Assembly (NCBI GenBank): GCA_041687335.1
Contig: JAWLCE010000020.1
Location: 1-64,000 of the forward strand
Source of the DNA: JAJFUE01 sp041687335
GTDB taxonomy: Bacteria; Sumerlaeota; Sumerlaeia; MVZB01
Direction of reading: 5' to 3'
Length of the DNA stretch: 64,000 nt
Shown here: in pieces, positions 9,474 through 17,601 of the stretch
Position numbering within the stretch: position 1 is the first letter of the stretch
How the letters are laid out: every line of letters starts with the position of its first letter
Position numbers and translations under genes: made by a program
The notes under the pieces: generated by a model
The model's input: only the letters and a program-made list of their open reading frames with translations
Database searches by the model: none
What the model was told of the DNA's origin: nothing

Positions 9474-10397
9474 TCAGCGGTGCCGGCGCAGGCGTGCCAG
9501 CAATCCAAGTCCGAGGGCCGCCAGCCCCAGCGTCGCCGGCTCGGGGATCGGCGGAGGCTCGGGCAGGTCGGGAAGCGGATTGGAGCCAATGATCCAATCA
9601 CGCCCACCCATGGGGTTGTCGGGGAAGGGCAGGCCCATCCAGAGGTCATCGCCCCAGAGGATCGGGTCATCCTCGGGGAAGGTGCCGCCCACCAACAGAT
9701 CGCGACCGGAGGGGTCGTCCGGGGGGTCATCCGAATCATCGTCGGGCATTCCGCCGTAGAGCGCCATCGGCGCGAACCGGCCCAGCCGGGCGCGGGTGGG
9801 AGGCTTGACCTGAACGCCGGGCTGGAGGTTGATCAGCAGGTAGAACTGGCCAAAGCCACCGGCGGAGGCGTTTTCATTGGACATGAAATCAATTTCAAAT
9901 TGGTAGTAGCCGGGGCCGTGGGCATGCAGAAATTCATTGGCCACACCGGGTTCATGAAAAAGCTGCGCCTTGCCGTCGGGCGCGGAGCGAGCGACGGGCG
10001 GGGTCAGCTCGCGAGTGCCGAAAATGACCGCCTGCGGGCCGAACGACACCCCCTGGTCATCATTCTGGTCCATCAGATATTCCGGGCTGCGCGCTCCATT
10101 GGGCGCCACCAACGTCAGGCGGAAGAAATCCCCCACCCCGATGTTGCCCGGGTTGGGCATGTCGATGGTCGGGCGGCCTTCCCACTCGCTGGCCCGGTCA
10201 TACTGGCTCCAGGCGATCCAATGGGTGTTGAGCGGCTCGATCCAGAGCGAAAAGCGCATCGCATGATAATGTCCCGGACGATCGGTGGTCAGGTTCTGAT
10301 CCAGCAGAATCGCGCGCTCATCGACCGCGATGGCCGGCCCGGCCAACGCCGCGACCACCGCACCCAACCCGAGAATGACCAGCCAGCGATTCATCAT
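9474..10397 (-). CDS. PEP-CTERM sorting-domain protein, 307 aa
   Basis: A secreted protein. The start follows CAGGAGCATGGC and opens a signal peptide (MMNRWLVILGLGAVVAALAG, cleavage near AIA-VD). The C-terminus is a PEP-CTERM anchor: PEPATLGLAALGLGLLARLR then RHR, that is the PEP motif, a hydrophobic helix and a basic tail. This type of tail is processed by exosortase and usually links to exopolysaccharide-producing bacteria. The body is beta-rich with acidic and Asp/Pro-rich stretches (DDDSDDPPDDPSGRD). No exosortase gene lies in the window. The exact function is unknown; extracellular matrix or surface display is an inference. Confidence 0.85.
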   Translation of the reverse strand: MMNRWLVILGLGAVVAALAGPAIAVDERAILLDQNLTTDRPGHYHAMRFSLWIEPLNTHWIAWSQYDRASEWEGRPTIDMPNPGNIGVGDFFRLTLVAPNGARSPEYLMDQNDDQGVSFGPQAVIFGTRELTPPVARSAPDGKAQLFHEPGVANEFLHAHGPGYYQFEIDFMSNENASAGGFGQFYLLINLQPGVQVKPPTRARLGRFAPMALYGGMPDDDSDDPPDDPSGRDLLVGGTFPEDDPILWGDDLWMGLPFPDNPMGGRDWIIGSNPLPDLPEPPPIPEPATLGLAALGLGLLARLRRHR

Positions 10398-10629
10398 GCC
10401 ATGCTCCTGGAGCGTATCCGCCCTATTTGATGCAAAGCGAACAATATGCCAATCCGGCCAGCAACCCCCGTTTCCCGTTGGGTGCCGCAAGTTCAGTATG
10501 ATGAGCAGCATGGGCGAAGCTTAGGGGAGGGAAAAGTGCCGGCTGGACCAGCGGCGGCACAAAGATTGCATTCCATTGCACCACGAAGACCTTTGGTGCG
10601 CAAATGGCTGCATGAATCGTGGGGCTGCC

Positions 10630-11679
10630 TCAGTCGCGGATCTTCTCGCGGCGCTGGATCTTCTCCAGGTTGAGCCGGAAGATGGCCATTGTGCTCCCCA
10701 GCTCGCGCGCCAGCTCGACCGCCTGCCGCTGGACGCGCTCAGCTTCATCCCATTGGCCAAGCTCGGCATGGGCGGCGGCGAGGGTATCGGTGAGGTTGGG
10801 CTCGCGCCAATCAGTCAGCTCGCAGGCGCGGCGGGCCAACTCCAAGGCCAGCCGGCCATCGCGGAGGGCGGGCTGCGGGTCAGTGGCCAGCGTCCAGGCG
10901 AGACGGTTGAGACGCTCGGGGTCGCGGCTGGCGAGCAATCGATCGGCCAATCCGCGGCGGGTGGGTTCATCCATTCGGCCCTCGGCGGCGCGCAGGTGAC
11001 TCCAGACCAGCCAGTCGTGGTTCCAAGGGGCCTGCAGCAGCCCCGCCAACGTCAGAAGAGCCAGCAGCGCCGGCACCCCAAGCGCCGCCCACCGACGCAA
11101 GCGATGGGTAGAGAACATCTGGCTGACGGCCAAGCCGAAAAGCAGCCCCGCGCCGCAGGCAAGATGACTGGCCGGCCAAGCCCGCACCAGCCCCAGCAGC
11201 AGCCCCACAATGAGCGAGACGGTCAGGAAGGCGATCATCCGCGGCGCCAGGAAATGGCGGAACAGCGGCACCCGGCGGCGCAGCGGCAGCATCCAGCCAT
11301 AAAGGCCGAAGACGACCGGCAGCATTCCCATCCCGCTCCACGAGATCAGGGCAAACTGCGCGCCCGCCGTCAGGATTGCGCCGAAGAAAATGAATGCGAA
11401 GACCGCCTGACGCCCAAAAACCAGCTCAAGCCGCGCCCCCAGCGCCCAAAGCAGAAACATACAGAAAGCCAGGTGCAGCAGGTGGACATGGACAAAGGCG
11501 GCCGTCAGGAGCGTCCAATAGCGCCCCTCGTAGACACGCTGCGGATTGAAGTAAATCCAGAAGCCGGCCCAGGCCTCGCCGTTGATCATCGACTGGCCCA
11601 ACATGGCCAGTTGCACCAGCGCGCAGAGGGCGATCATCAGCGGGATGACGACGGGATATGGAAACGGGCGGCGGTCCAA
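10630..11679 (-). CDS. Rhomboid-fold membrane protein with C-terminal TPR region, likely catalytically dead
   Basis: The N-terminal 190 residues match the rhomboid fold. They include an L1-like segment (GRYWTLLTAAFVHVHLLHL), several helices and the TM6 segment ASHLACGAGLLFG, which keeps the catalytic His at 172. The serine motif GxSGxxFGL is replaced by GMLPVVFGL (118-126), so the nucleophile is Leu120. If the alignment is right the protein cannot be a serine protease. A soluble C-terminus (about 220-349) looks like one or two TPR motifs (LTDTLAAAHAELGQWDEAERV). It is the last gene of acpP-fabF-rnc, 22 bases after the rnc stop. Confidence 0.82.
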   Translation of the reverse strand: MDRRPFPYPVVIPLMIALCALVQLAMLGQSMINGEAWAGFWIYFNPQRVYEGRYWTLLTAAFVHVHLLHLAFCMFLLWALGARLELVFGRQAVFAFIFFGAILTAGAQFALISWSGMGMLPVVFGLYGWMLPLRRRVPLFRHFLAPRMIAFLTVSLIVGLLLGLVRAWPASHLACGAGLLFGLAVSQMFSTHRLRRWAALGVPALLALLTLAGLLQAPWNHDWLVWSHLRAAEGRMDEPTRRGLADRLLASRDPERLNRLAWTLATDPQPALRDGRLALELARRACELTDWREPNLTDTLAAAHAELGQWDEAERVQRQAVELARELGSTMAIFRLNLEKIQRREKIRD

Positions 11680-11701
11680 GGGAAGGACTCCCTCACGGGG
11701 T

Positions 11702-12418
11702 TCAGGATGGGGTCAGTTCGGCGCGCAGAACGGCGAGCGCCAGGCGCGCGGCCTCGTTCTCGGCCTCCTTGATGCGCCGGCCCGTCGCGCGGGCCAGCTC
11801 ACGCCCCTGCACCTCAACGCCGACGAGAAACCGGCGCTCGTGGGCAGGGCCGGCCTCCTCGAGGCGACGGTAGACCGGGACAACCTTCCACTGGCGCTGG
11901 GTCAGCTCCTGGAGCGAGGTTTTCCATTCCTCCTCGTCGGGCTCGTCGCGGTCGAGCTCGCTGAGCAGGTGGAGGCGGACGAATTGGCGGCAGGCATCCC
12001 AGCCCAGCCGCAGGTAGACCACGCCCACCACGGCCTCCAGGGCCGAGCCGAGGACCGAGAGGCGATGCGTGCCCCCGGTGCCGCGCTCGCCGAGGCCCAG
12101 CAGGATGATCTCGCCCAGCCCCATCGCCAGCGCGCGCCGGCCGAGGACGGGGCGGCTGACCAGATGGGCGCGGCGCTTGCTCAGCGGGCCCTCGCGCGCC
12201 TCGGGACGGCGTTCACAAAGATACTCCGCCGTCACGGCCGAGAGCAGCGCATCGCCAAGGAACTCCAGGCGCTCATTATCGTGGGCCAGGCCGGCTTCAA
12301 AAGAAAAAGAGCGGTGCGTCAGGGACCAATCCAGGTCCTCGGGCGCAAGCCGCTCCAATCCAAAACGCAGCCGGAACTGTTCGACAGCCTGTTGGCGATC
12401 GCCCGCGGGGGCGTCCAT
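11702..12418 (-). CDS. rnc: Ribonuclease III
   Basis: Cuts double-stranded RNA during rRNA maturation and mRNA turnover. The nuclease domain (about 10-155) has the signature HDNERLEFLGDALLS, with E49 and D56 at the positions of E. coli E38 and D45. A dsRNA-binding domain (about 165-235) ends in ENEAARLALAVL. The second metal-site motif is GSALEA instead of the usual ADxxEA. E128 is kept (E. coli E117) but Ser125 stands where Asp114 is expected. The start ATG overlaps the fabF stop by one base (ATGA arrangement), so the two are translationally coupled. The order acpP-fabF-rnc is classic. Confidence 0.93.
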   Translation of the reverse strand: MDAPAGDRQQAVEQFRLRFGLERLAPEDLDWSLTHRSFSFEAGLAHDNERLEFLGDALLSAVTAEYLCERRPEAREGPLSKRRAHLVSRPVLGRRALAMGLGEIILLGLGERGTGGTHRLSVLGSALEAVVGVVYLRLGWDACRQFVRLHLLSELDRDEPDEEEWKTSLQELTQRQWKVVPVYRRLEEAGPAHERRFLVGVEVQGRELARATGRRIKEAENEAARLALAVLRAELTPS

Positions 12419-13668
12419 CAGTTCCCGTTGCGGCCGAAGATGATCGAGCAGTTGTGGCCGCCGAAGCCGAGCGAGTTGCTCATCGCATATTGAAGCTCGG
12501 CCTTGCGCGGCTGGTTGGGCACGTAGTCCAAGTCGCAGTCGGGGTCCGGGGCCACGTAGTTGATGGTCGGAGGCATGACCTGGTCGCGCAGGGTCAGGAT
12601 GGTGGCAATGGCCTCGACCGCGCCGGCGGCGCCAAGCAGGTGGCCGATCATCGACTTGTTGGAACTGACGGCCAGCTTGCGGGCGTGGTCGCCGAAGACG
12701 GTCTTGATGGCAGCCGTCTCGTTCTTGTCGTTGAGCGGGGTGCTGGTGCCGTGGGCGTTGATGTAGCCGACCTGGTCGGGAGTCAACCCCGCGCGCCGGA
12801 TGGCCATCGCCATGGCACGGGCGCCGCCCTCGCCATCGGGGGCCGGGGCGGTGATGTGGTGGGCATCCGAACTGAGGCCGTAACCGACCAGCTCGGCCAG
12901 GATCTTGGCACCCCGGGCCTTGGCATGCTCATAATCCTCGAGCACCAGCGCGCCGGCGCCCTCGCCCATGACAAAGCCGCTGCGGTTGGCGTCGAAGGGA
13001 CGGCTGGCCCGTTGCGGATCGTCGTTGCAGTTGGAGGCGAGGGCTTGCATGTTGCCGAAGCCGGCGATCGCCACCTGACAGATCGCGGCCTCGCTGCCGC
13101 CGGCCAGCATCGCCACCGCGTCGCCACGCTGGATCATGGTCATGGCCTCGCCGATGGCATGGGTGCCGGCGGCGCAGGCGGTGACGACCACCAGGCTGGG
13201 CCCCTTGATGCGCAGGTCGATCGAGACCATGCCCGAGGCGATGTTGGCGATGCTCTTGGGGATGAACATCGGGCTGACGCGGCCGGGGCCGCGCGAGGCG
13301 CAGAGGTTGACCTGCTCCTGAATGAAGCCGATCCCGCCGATGCCGACGCCCAGGATGCAGCCAATCTGCTCGCTGTCCAGGCCCGACTCCATGATGCCGC
13401 TGTCGGCGGCCGCCTGGCGCGAGGCAATGACGGCGAACTTGGCGAAGTCCTCCATCTTGCGCTGCTCTTTGCGATCGAACCATTGATCCAGATCGAGCCC
13501 CTTGACCTCGGCCGCGATCTGACAGTCGCACCCCTCGGGGTCGAACCGGCTGATGCGGTCGATGCCGGAGCGGCCCGCCAGCAGGCCCTCCCAGAATGTC
13601 GGAACGTCGTTGCCGATGGGGGTCACGACCCCCATGCCGGTCACGACCACACGTCTTGCCTCGGTCAT
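12418..13668 (-). CDS. fabF: 3-oxoacyl-[acyl-carrier-protein] synthase II
   Basis: Elongates fatty acids by condensing malonyl-ACP with acyl-ACP in the cytoplasm. The full 416-residue thiolase-fold enzyme is present. The catalytic triad is C165 (VVTACAAGTH), H306 (NAHGTSTPLND) and H343 (KSMIGHLLGAAG), and the GFGGHN motif lies near the C-terminus. It lies 40 bases after acpP, which encodes its carrier, and overlaps rnc at its stop codon. Confidence 0.97.
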   Translation of the reverse strand: MTEARRVVVTGMGVVTPIGNDVPTFWEGLLAGRSGIDRISRFDPEGCDCQIAAEVKGLDLDQWFDRKEQRKMEDFAKFAVIASRQAAADSGIMESGLDSEQIGCILGVGIGGIGFIQEQVNLCASRGPGRVSPMFIPKSIANIASGMVSIDLRIKGPSLVVVTACAAGTHAIGEAMTMIQRGDAVAMLAGGSEAAICQVAIAGFGNMQALASNCNDDPQRASRPFDANRSGFVMGEGAGALVLEDYEHAKARGAKILAELVGYGLSSDAHHITAPAPDGEGGARAMAMAIRRAGLTPDQVGYINAHGTSTPLNDKNETAAIKTVFGDHARKLAVSSNKSMIGHLLGAAGAVEAIATILTLRDQVMPPTINYVAPDPDCDLDYVPNQPRKAELQYAMSNSLGFGGHNCSIIFGRNGN

Positions 13669-13708
13669 GCCTGTATCATCCCTTACTAAATCAAGGCTGC
13701 GGCGCGGC

Positions 13709-13957
13709 TCAGGCCTCGCTGCTCTCGCCCTTGGAAGTCATGTAGTTGACCGCGTCCTGAACGGTAACGATCTTCTCGGTATCCTCGTCGGGGATCTCGA
13801 TGCCGAACTCTTCCTCGAACCGCATCACCAGCTCGACCAGGTCCAGCGAGTCGGCGCCCAGATCGTCCTGGAACTTCGCTTCCGGCTTGACCTGATCCTC
13901 ATTGACGCCCAATTCCTCGACAACAATGTTCTTCACGCGATCGGCCACTGACGCCAT
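13709..13957 (-). CDS. acpP: Acyl carrier protein
   Basis: The 82-residue carrier of fatty-acid synthesis. The DSL motif GADSLDLVEL contains S37, the attachment site of 4'-phosphopantetheine. The chosen ATG follows GGAGGCGCGGATC and gives the standard N-terminus (MASVADRVKNIVVEELGV); a longer ORF to 14125 has no support. The protein is strongly acidic as expected. First gene of acpP-fabF-rnc-rhomboid; a sigma-70-like promoter lies at 14085-14113. Confidence 0.97.
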   Translation of the reverse strand: MASVADRVKNIVVEELGVNEDQVKPEAKFQDDLGADSLDLVELVMRFEEEFGIEIPDEDTEKIVTVQDAVNYMTSKGESSEA

Positions 13958-14084
13958 GATCCGCGCCTCCTTTTTCATTTGAACGGCCCCGAACCGGTGG
14001 CCGTGCCCGCGCTCGACCAACTCATGTGCCGGTCGGCCGCGCTTCCTGATCGCTGCGCCACCAGAGGGTGGAACAAACAGATAA

Positions 14085-14113
14085 GCTATACTGGCACCCA
14101 AGGCCGAAAGCAA
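14085..14113 (-). promoter_or_regulatory. Sigma-70-like promoter of the acpP operon
   Basis: On the minus strand TTGCTT and TATAGC are separated by exactly 17 bases, giving a start near 14078 and an untranslated leader of about 120 bases. Confidence 0.5.
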
Positions 14114-14381
14114 GCAAAAAGACATTCAGGCGGCCGCCCAAAATAATTTGGCCTCTCCATGATTGAGTTCCCGCCGCCACGCTCTGAGGCGTTCATTTAG
14201 CCAGCAGCCCACGGCCGGCTAACCAGATGGGAAAAGCAAGGGCGCATTTGTTGTCGGGGGGGGAGAGCGGGGTTTGCCCAATGTGCGTAGGGCCAAAATC
14301 CGGCCGGGGCAAAACAGCCTCGGAGGGGCGAATAGCTCCGGAGCCGCGGATGATGGCCTCATGCATATGGTCAAGCAGTCA

Positions 14382-14452
14382 GGCTCCGTTAGGAGCCAAA
14401 CAACAGGAGCCACATCTCTCATGGGAGTTCCGATGAGCCCGGTTGGGCTCAT
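14382..14452. other. Pair of perfect tetraloop hairpins next to a terminator
   Basis: GGCTCC-GTTA-GGAGCC (14382-14397) and ATGAGCCC-GGTT-GGGCTCAT (14433-14452) are perfect stem-loops just beyond the terminator at 14454-14496. The 13958-14530 stretch otherwise holds only the acpP promoter and no gene. The two stems share the word GAGCC/GGCTC and could be remnants of terminators or sites for RNA binding. Confidence 0.5.
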
Positions 14453-14453
14453 A

Positions 14454-14496
14454 ACAAAGAAAAAGGGGGGCCATGGGTTTGAACCCATGACCCCCA
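14454..14496 (-). terminator. Strong rho-independent terminator of the large secreted protein gene
   Basis: On the minus strand a stem of about 13 bp (GGGGGTCATGGGT against ACCCATGGCCCCC, one non-canonical pair) with a TCAA loop is followed by TTTTTCTTTGTT. It starts 35 bases after the stop codon of the gene ending at 14531. Confidence 0.88.
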
Positions 14497-14530
14497 GGCA
14501 CTCAGCCATCAGGACCGGTCGGTGTTCGTG

Positions 14531-16357
14531 TTAGAACGAAACCCGGCTGACCTTGATGCTGTGGAACGTCACCCGGCCCGTGTTGCCTCGCGGACCATTC
14601 GGGTCAAGGATCGAGTCGTTCAGGATCTCGACCCGAGGCCGCCAACGCGGTGCTGCCGCGGTCGGACCCGCCAGCGGCGCGCTGTGCGAGTAGAAGAAGG
14701 CGCCGTATTTCTGCGGCGTCCCCATCCGCGGGGCGCTGACGCCACGCGAACGACGGCTGAAGTCTGTGGCCTGAATGCCGACGTCCGGCACGTTCGGGAC
14801 CAACAGGTGGACCGTGGTCAACTCCGCGGTCGGCGTGTCCGCACCAACGCGGATCACGTCGGGCGGATTCGACTCGTCTGCGATGGTTGCCGTACTCATC
14901 TCAACTTCGATGTAGTACAGCTGATCCGCCACCCACGCAATCGGGAAGTTATCCGCGATCGTCGAGGGGTTGGTGTAGTCGTAGACGTTGTCACCAGGAG
15001 TCATCATCAACAGGGTGGGCCCATTCCACGAGGTGGCGCCGGTCGCCGTTCTCTGGCCAGCGATCATATTTCCACCGGAGAATGTGACCGTGCTGTTATT
15101 GGTGATGTCCTCGACCCTGATCGAGCCAGGCTGCCCAGCCGTGCCGGTCAGGTTGCTCTGGTTGTAGAGCGTATCTTCAACCGTCATCGAGGCGAGGTCA
15201 TGGGCATAGACCTTGAGCGACTTCATACAGACGGTGCCGTTGTCGATGTCCGCATTGATGCCGCCCGGGGCGACATCGAGCACACGGAAGATCAGGCGCA
15301 TGTCCTTGGCTGCAGCGACGCCCGGCTGGAAGAAGCCGTAGGTCGTGTCAAGGAACTGAGGCGTCTGCATCTGGATCGGCATCATCCAGACCTCGAAGTT
15401 ATTACGCCCGAGGCCCGCGATCGGCGAGTTGGCCCCACCCTCGTTGTCGAGGAACAGGAACTCACCGTTGTACTCGTTCTGGCCCGCACCGGTCGTGCTG
15501 AAGTTGTCGTAGAGGAACGACCACAGCGGGGTGGTGAAGGCGGTGGTCTGGGTGGTGGTCACCGACAGGCGGGCCTGCCACACACGATTGGCCACCAGCT
15601 CAACATAACCATAGCCGGTGCGCCACTGGGCATCGGTTTGCTTGTTCGCCCCCGCGGCGATGGTCACGCAGAGACCGGACGCCGGGTTGCTCATCGAAGC
15701 GCCCGATCCCGTGTTTGTGCTGAGCGACTGGGTCCACCCATGGCCGGGGATGCCGAAGTCAGGAATATCGACGATCGGCGGAGCCGTCGGGATACCTTCG
15801 GCCGAGAAACGATCCAGCCCGCCATTGTCGGAGTAGACAATGAAGGACCGGCCTTCGAGCGAGACCGTGGTCCCGTCGGAGGCGAATAAGGTCACGACCT
15901 TACCCGAATCCAGAATGCCCGCCGAGCCGGGGCTCGGATACGGACCGGAGCCACCGCCGACGGCCACGGGTGACCGCAGCTCGTCGCGGACGGTGATGGT
16001 CCGCGGGTTCTGATCAACGTCGAGCGGATCGAGATTGGTGACATCGATCCGGTTGCCTTGAGGCGGGTTGACAAGATCGCCGGTCGCCGGGTCGATCGGA
16101 TTAGCATTGTTAATCCGATACGTGCCAGCCTGGACGTGGTATGACCAGACGACACCACTGGCGGGTGTCTCATCATCCGTCACGTACGAGTTAAGATTTA
16201 ACACGTCCGGAAAGACGAAGATATTAGCCGCCGTGGCACCCTCGGCATTGCCGACGATGATGTCAGGGATTTCACTGATGGTCGGCGCAAGGGCCATGGC
16301 CTGAAGGCTCATGGCGAATACGACCGCCACCAGGGTTGCGCTGAACCCCTTCCTCAT
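14531..16357 (-). CDS. Large secreted protein of unknown family, 608 aa
   Basis: The start follows AAGGAGAGCAGC, a near-perfect ribosome site, and gives a signal peptide cleaved near AMA-LAP (about residue 23). The mature protein is rich in T, S, N, G and D and lacks long hydrophobic segments, so it is probably beta-rich and extracellular or surface bound. I recognise no domain. It ends in TFHSIKVSRVSF, an alternating strand with a terminal Phe, which would suit an outer-membrane or type-secreted beta protein, though this is weak evidence. The gene has a consensus promoter, a structured leader of about 180 bases and a strong terminator of its own, pointing to high monocistronic expression. 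Its base use is less GC-rich than its neighbours. Confidence 0.85.
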   Translation of the reverse strand: MRKGFSATLVAVVFAMSLQAMALAPTISEIPDIIVGNAEGATAANIFVFPDVLNLNSYVTDDETPASGVVWSYHVQAGTYRINNANPIDPATGDLVNPPQGNRIDVTNLDPLDVDQNPRTITVRDELRSPVAVGGGSGPYPSPGSAGILDSGKVVTLFASDGTTVSLEGRSFIVYSDNGGLDRFSAEGIPTAPPIVDIPDFGIPGHGWTQSLSTNTGSGASMSNPASGLCVTIAAGANKQTDAQWRTGYGYVELVANRVWQARLSVTTTQTTAFTTPLWSFLYDNFSTTGAGQNEYNGEFLFLDNEGGANSPIAGLGRNNFEVWMMPIQMQTPQFLDTTYGFFQPGVAAAKDMRLIFRVLDVAPGGINADIDNGTVCMKSLKVYAHDLASMTVEDTLYNQSNLTGTAGQPGSIRVEDITNNSTVTFSGGNMIAGQRTATGATSWNGPTLLMMTPGDNVYDYTNPSTIADNFPIAWVADQLYYIEVEMSTATIADESNPPDVIRVGADTPTAELTTVHLLVPNVPDVGIQATDFSRRSRGVSAPRMGTPQKYGAFFYSHSAPLAGPTAAAPRWRPRVEILNDSILDPNGPRGNTGRVTFHSIKVSRVSF

Positions 16358-16381
16358 GCTGCTCTCCTTCGTACAGAATCA

Positions 16382-16408
16382 GATGCCTTAGTTACTTGAT
16401 AAGGCATC
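16382..16408 (-). promoter_or_regulatory. Leader stem-loop before the large secreted protein
   Basis: GATGCCTTA and TAAGGCATC form a perfect 9-bp inverted repeat with a 9-base loop, 24 bases upstream of the start codon and just before the ribosome site. It could stabilise the message, control translation, or be a repressor site. Confidence 0.5.
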
Positions 16409-16547
16409 GTTAAGAAAGCAAAAATATCGATTCGTGAGTGGCACAACCCTCTTTTCGCTCTGGTGACGTCGGCCTTGGCGGTCCCGGACCGGCAGTTTGA
16501 ACAGAAAATGACCCTTTTGAACGCTGAAATATTAGCTTGCCTGAGCC

Positions 16548-16576
16548 TTTATATTACCGCACCCCAGTGCTGTCAA
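16548..16576 (-). promoter_or_regulatory. Near-consensus sigma-70 promoter
   Basis: On the minus strand TTGACA (perfect) and TATAAA (five of six) are 17 bases apart. Transcription would start near 16541 and leave a leader of about 180 bases before the ATG at 16357. I see no gene in the 500 bases between 16358 and 16857. Confidence 0.7.
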
Positions 16577-16821
16577 CCACAAAAATGGTTCTCGGCCGGC
16601 AAGCCGGCGCGGACCGCCGGATGTCTGATCGGCCGTGGGACGCTCTGGCCCGACTGCTGATCACTTCTGGCGACGGGGGCGTTACCCGCAGCTTCAAGCC
16701 CAAGGTTACAGGCTCCATCCTCGCGTGTTTCGATCGCCAACGCGATCCATTCCTGTCGGTTGGCAGGGGGTCAAGCATAGGCCGCCAAAAAACGAAGATC
16801 AATGATTTTCGGAGCCTTGCG

Positions 16822-16858
16822 AAAAAAAATGTAAGCACCCCTGCGCACTGAGGGGCGC
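16822..16858 (-). terminator. Rho-independent terminator of the tolB-pal operon
   Basis: On the minus strand GCGCCCCT and AGGGGTGC form an 8-bp stem (one G-T pair) starting at the last base of the stop codon, followed by TTACATTTTTTTT. Confidence 0.85.
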
Positions 16859-17595
16859 TAATGAGCAATCCCCGCGCGGGCCAGTTTTTCCAGATAATTC
16901 CAGGCGCGCCGGCTCTCGCGCGGGAGACGCGGCGCGGCCAGAACGGCGCCGGCGAGGCTGGTCGGCATGTGGGGATAGGGGTCCAGCCGCGCCGCCAGGC
17001 GCCACCCCGGGGGCACAGCGCCAGCCGGCTCCTCGACCAGCGCCGCCGCCGCCGCCCGTCCCTCAGTCACCGCCGCCATCGCCGCCGCCGGACTCGGCGC
17101 GTGCAGCGGCCGGACCCGGTCCCACAGCCCCGCCGCCACCAACGCCTGGCGGGCCGTGGCTCCCTCGCGCGAGAGTTGGGCATCCTCGATGGCCAATGGG
17201 CCCGCCATCAGGAGCTGGGTCAAATCCCACGGCCGCGCCGCCTCGGGGGCCAGGATGATCACCTGCCGGCGCTCCAGTTCAAAACGCCACGGCGGCTCGG
17301 CCAGCCAATCCTGCTCGGCGGCCTGCTGCCACAGCTCGTCATCCGAAGTCAGCAACAGGTCGGCCGGCTCCGCGGCCGCCAGCAACCGGGCCAGCTCGAG
17401 GGGCGGCTCGATGCGCAGCTCGATGCGTGTGCCATCCATCTGTTCAAAGCGGGCGAGTCCCTCTCCCTTGATCAATGCCGCCGCCGCCGGGTCGACCAGC
17501 ACCACGAGTCGCGGCCACTGCTCGCGCTCGGGCAATGCGCAGCCGATCCAAACCAGCAACGGGATGAACAGCAGGGCGCGGAGGGGACGTTGCAT
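16858..17595 (-). CDS. ModA-like substrate-binding lipoprotein
   Basis: Lipoprotein signal (MQRPLRALLFIPLLVWIGC) with the lipid-anchored Cys at 19. The rest follows the type-II periplasmic binding fold of ModA/ABC anion-binding proteins: VVLVDPAAAALIKGEGLARFEQ, a central ADLLLTSDDELWQQAAEQ hinge region, LSREGATARQALVAAGLWDRV, and AAAALVEE. It would bind an oxyanion or other small ligand. No transporter permease or ATPase is adjacent, so it may be a sensor or an orphan binding protein. Last gene of the tolB-pal-UbiA operon, seven bases after the UbiA stop, and followed by a terminator. Confidence 0.75.
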   Translation of the reverse strand: MQRPLRALLFIPLLVWIGCALPEREQWPRLVVLVDPAAAALIKGEGLARFEQMDGTRIELRIEPPLELARLLAAAEPADLLLTSDDELWQQAAEQDWLAEPPWRFELERRQVIILAPEAARPWDLTQLLMAGPLAIEDAQLSREGATARQALVAAGLWDRVRPLHAPSPAAAMAAVTEGRAAAAALVEEPAGAVPPGWRLAARLDPYPHMPTSLAGAVLAAPRLPRESRRAWNYLEKLARAGIAH

Positions 17596-17601
17596 GGCTG
17601 C

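Noticed and set aside
10567..10600. GCACCA/TGGTGC inverted repeat as terminator of the rhomboid gene
   Set aside because: The stem is only six base pairs with a ten-base loop and no T-run follows.
14465..14495. TTCAAACC word resembling a tRNA T arm
   Set aside because: It is the loop of a perfect stem followed by a T-run; no anticodon arm or acceptor stem is present, so it is a terminator.
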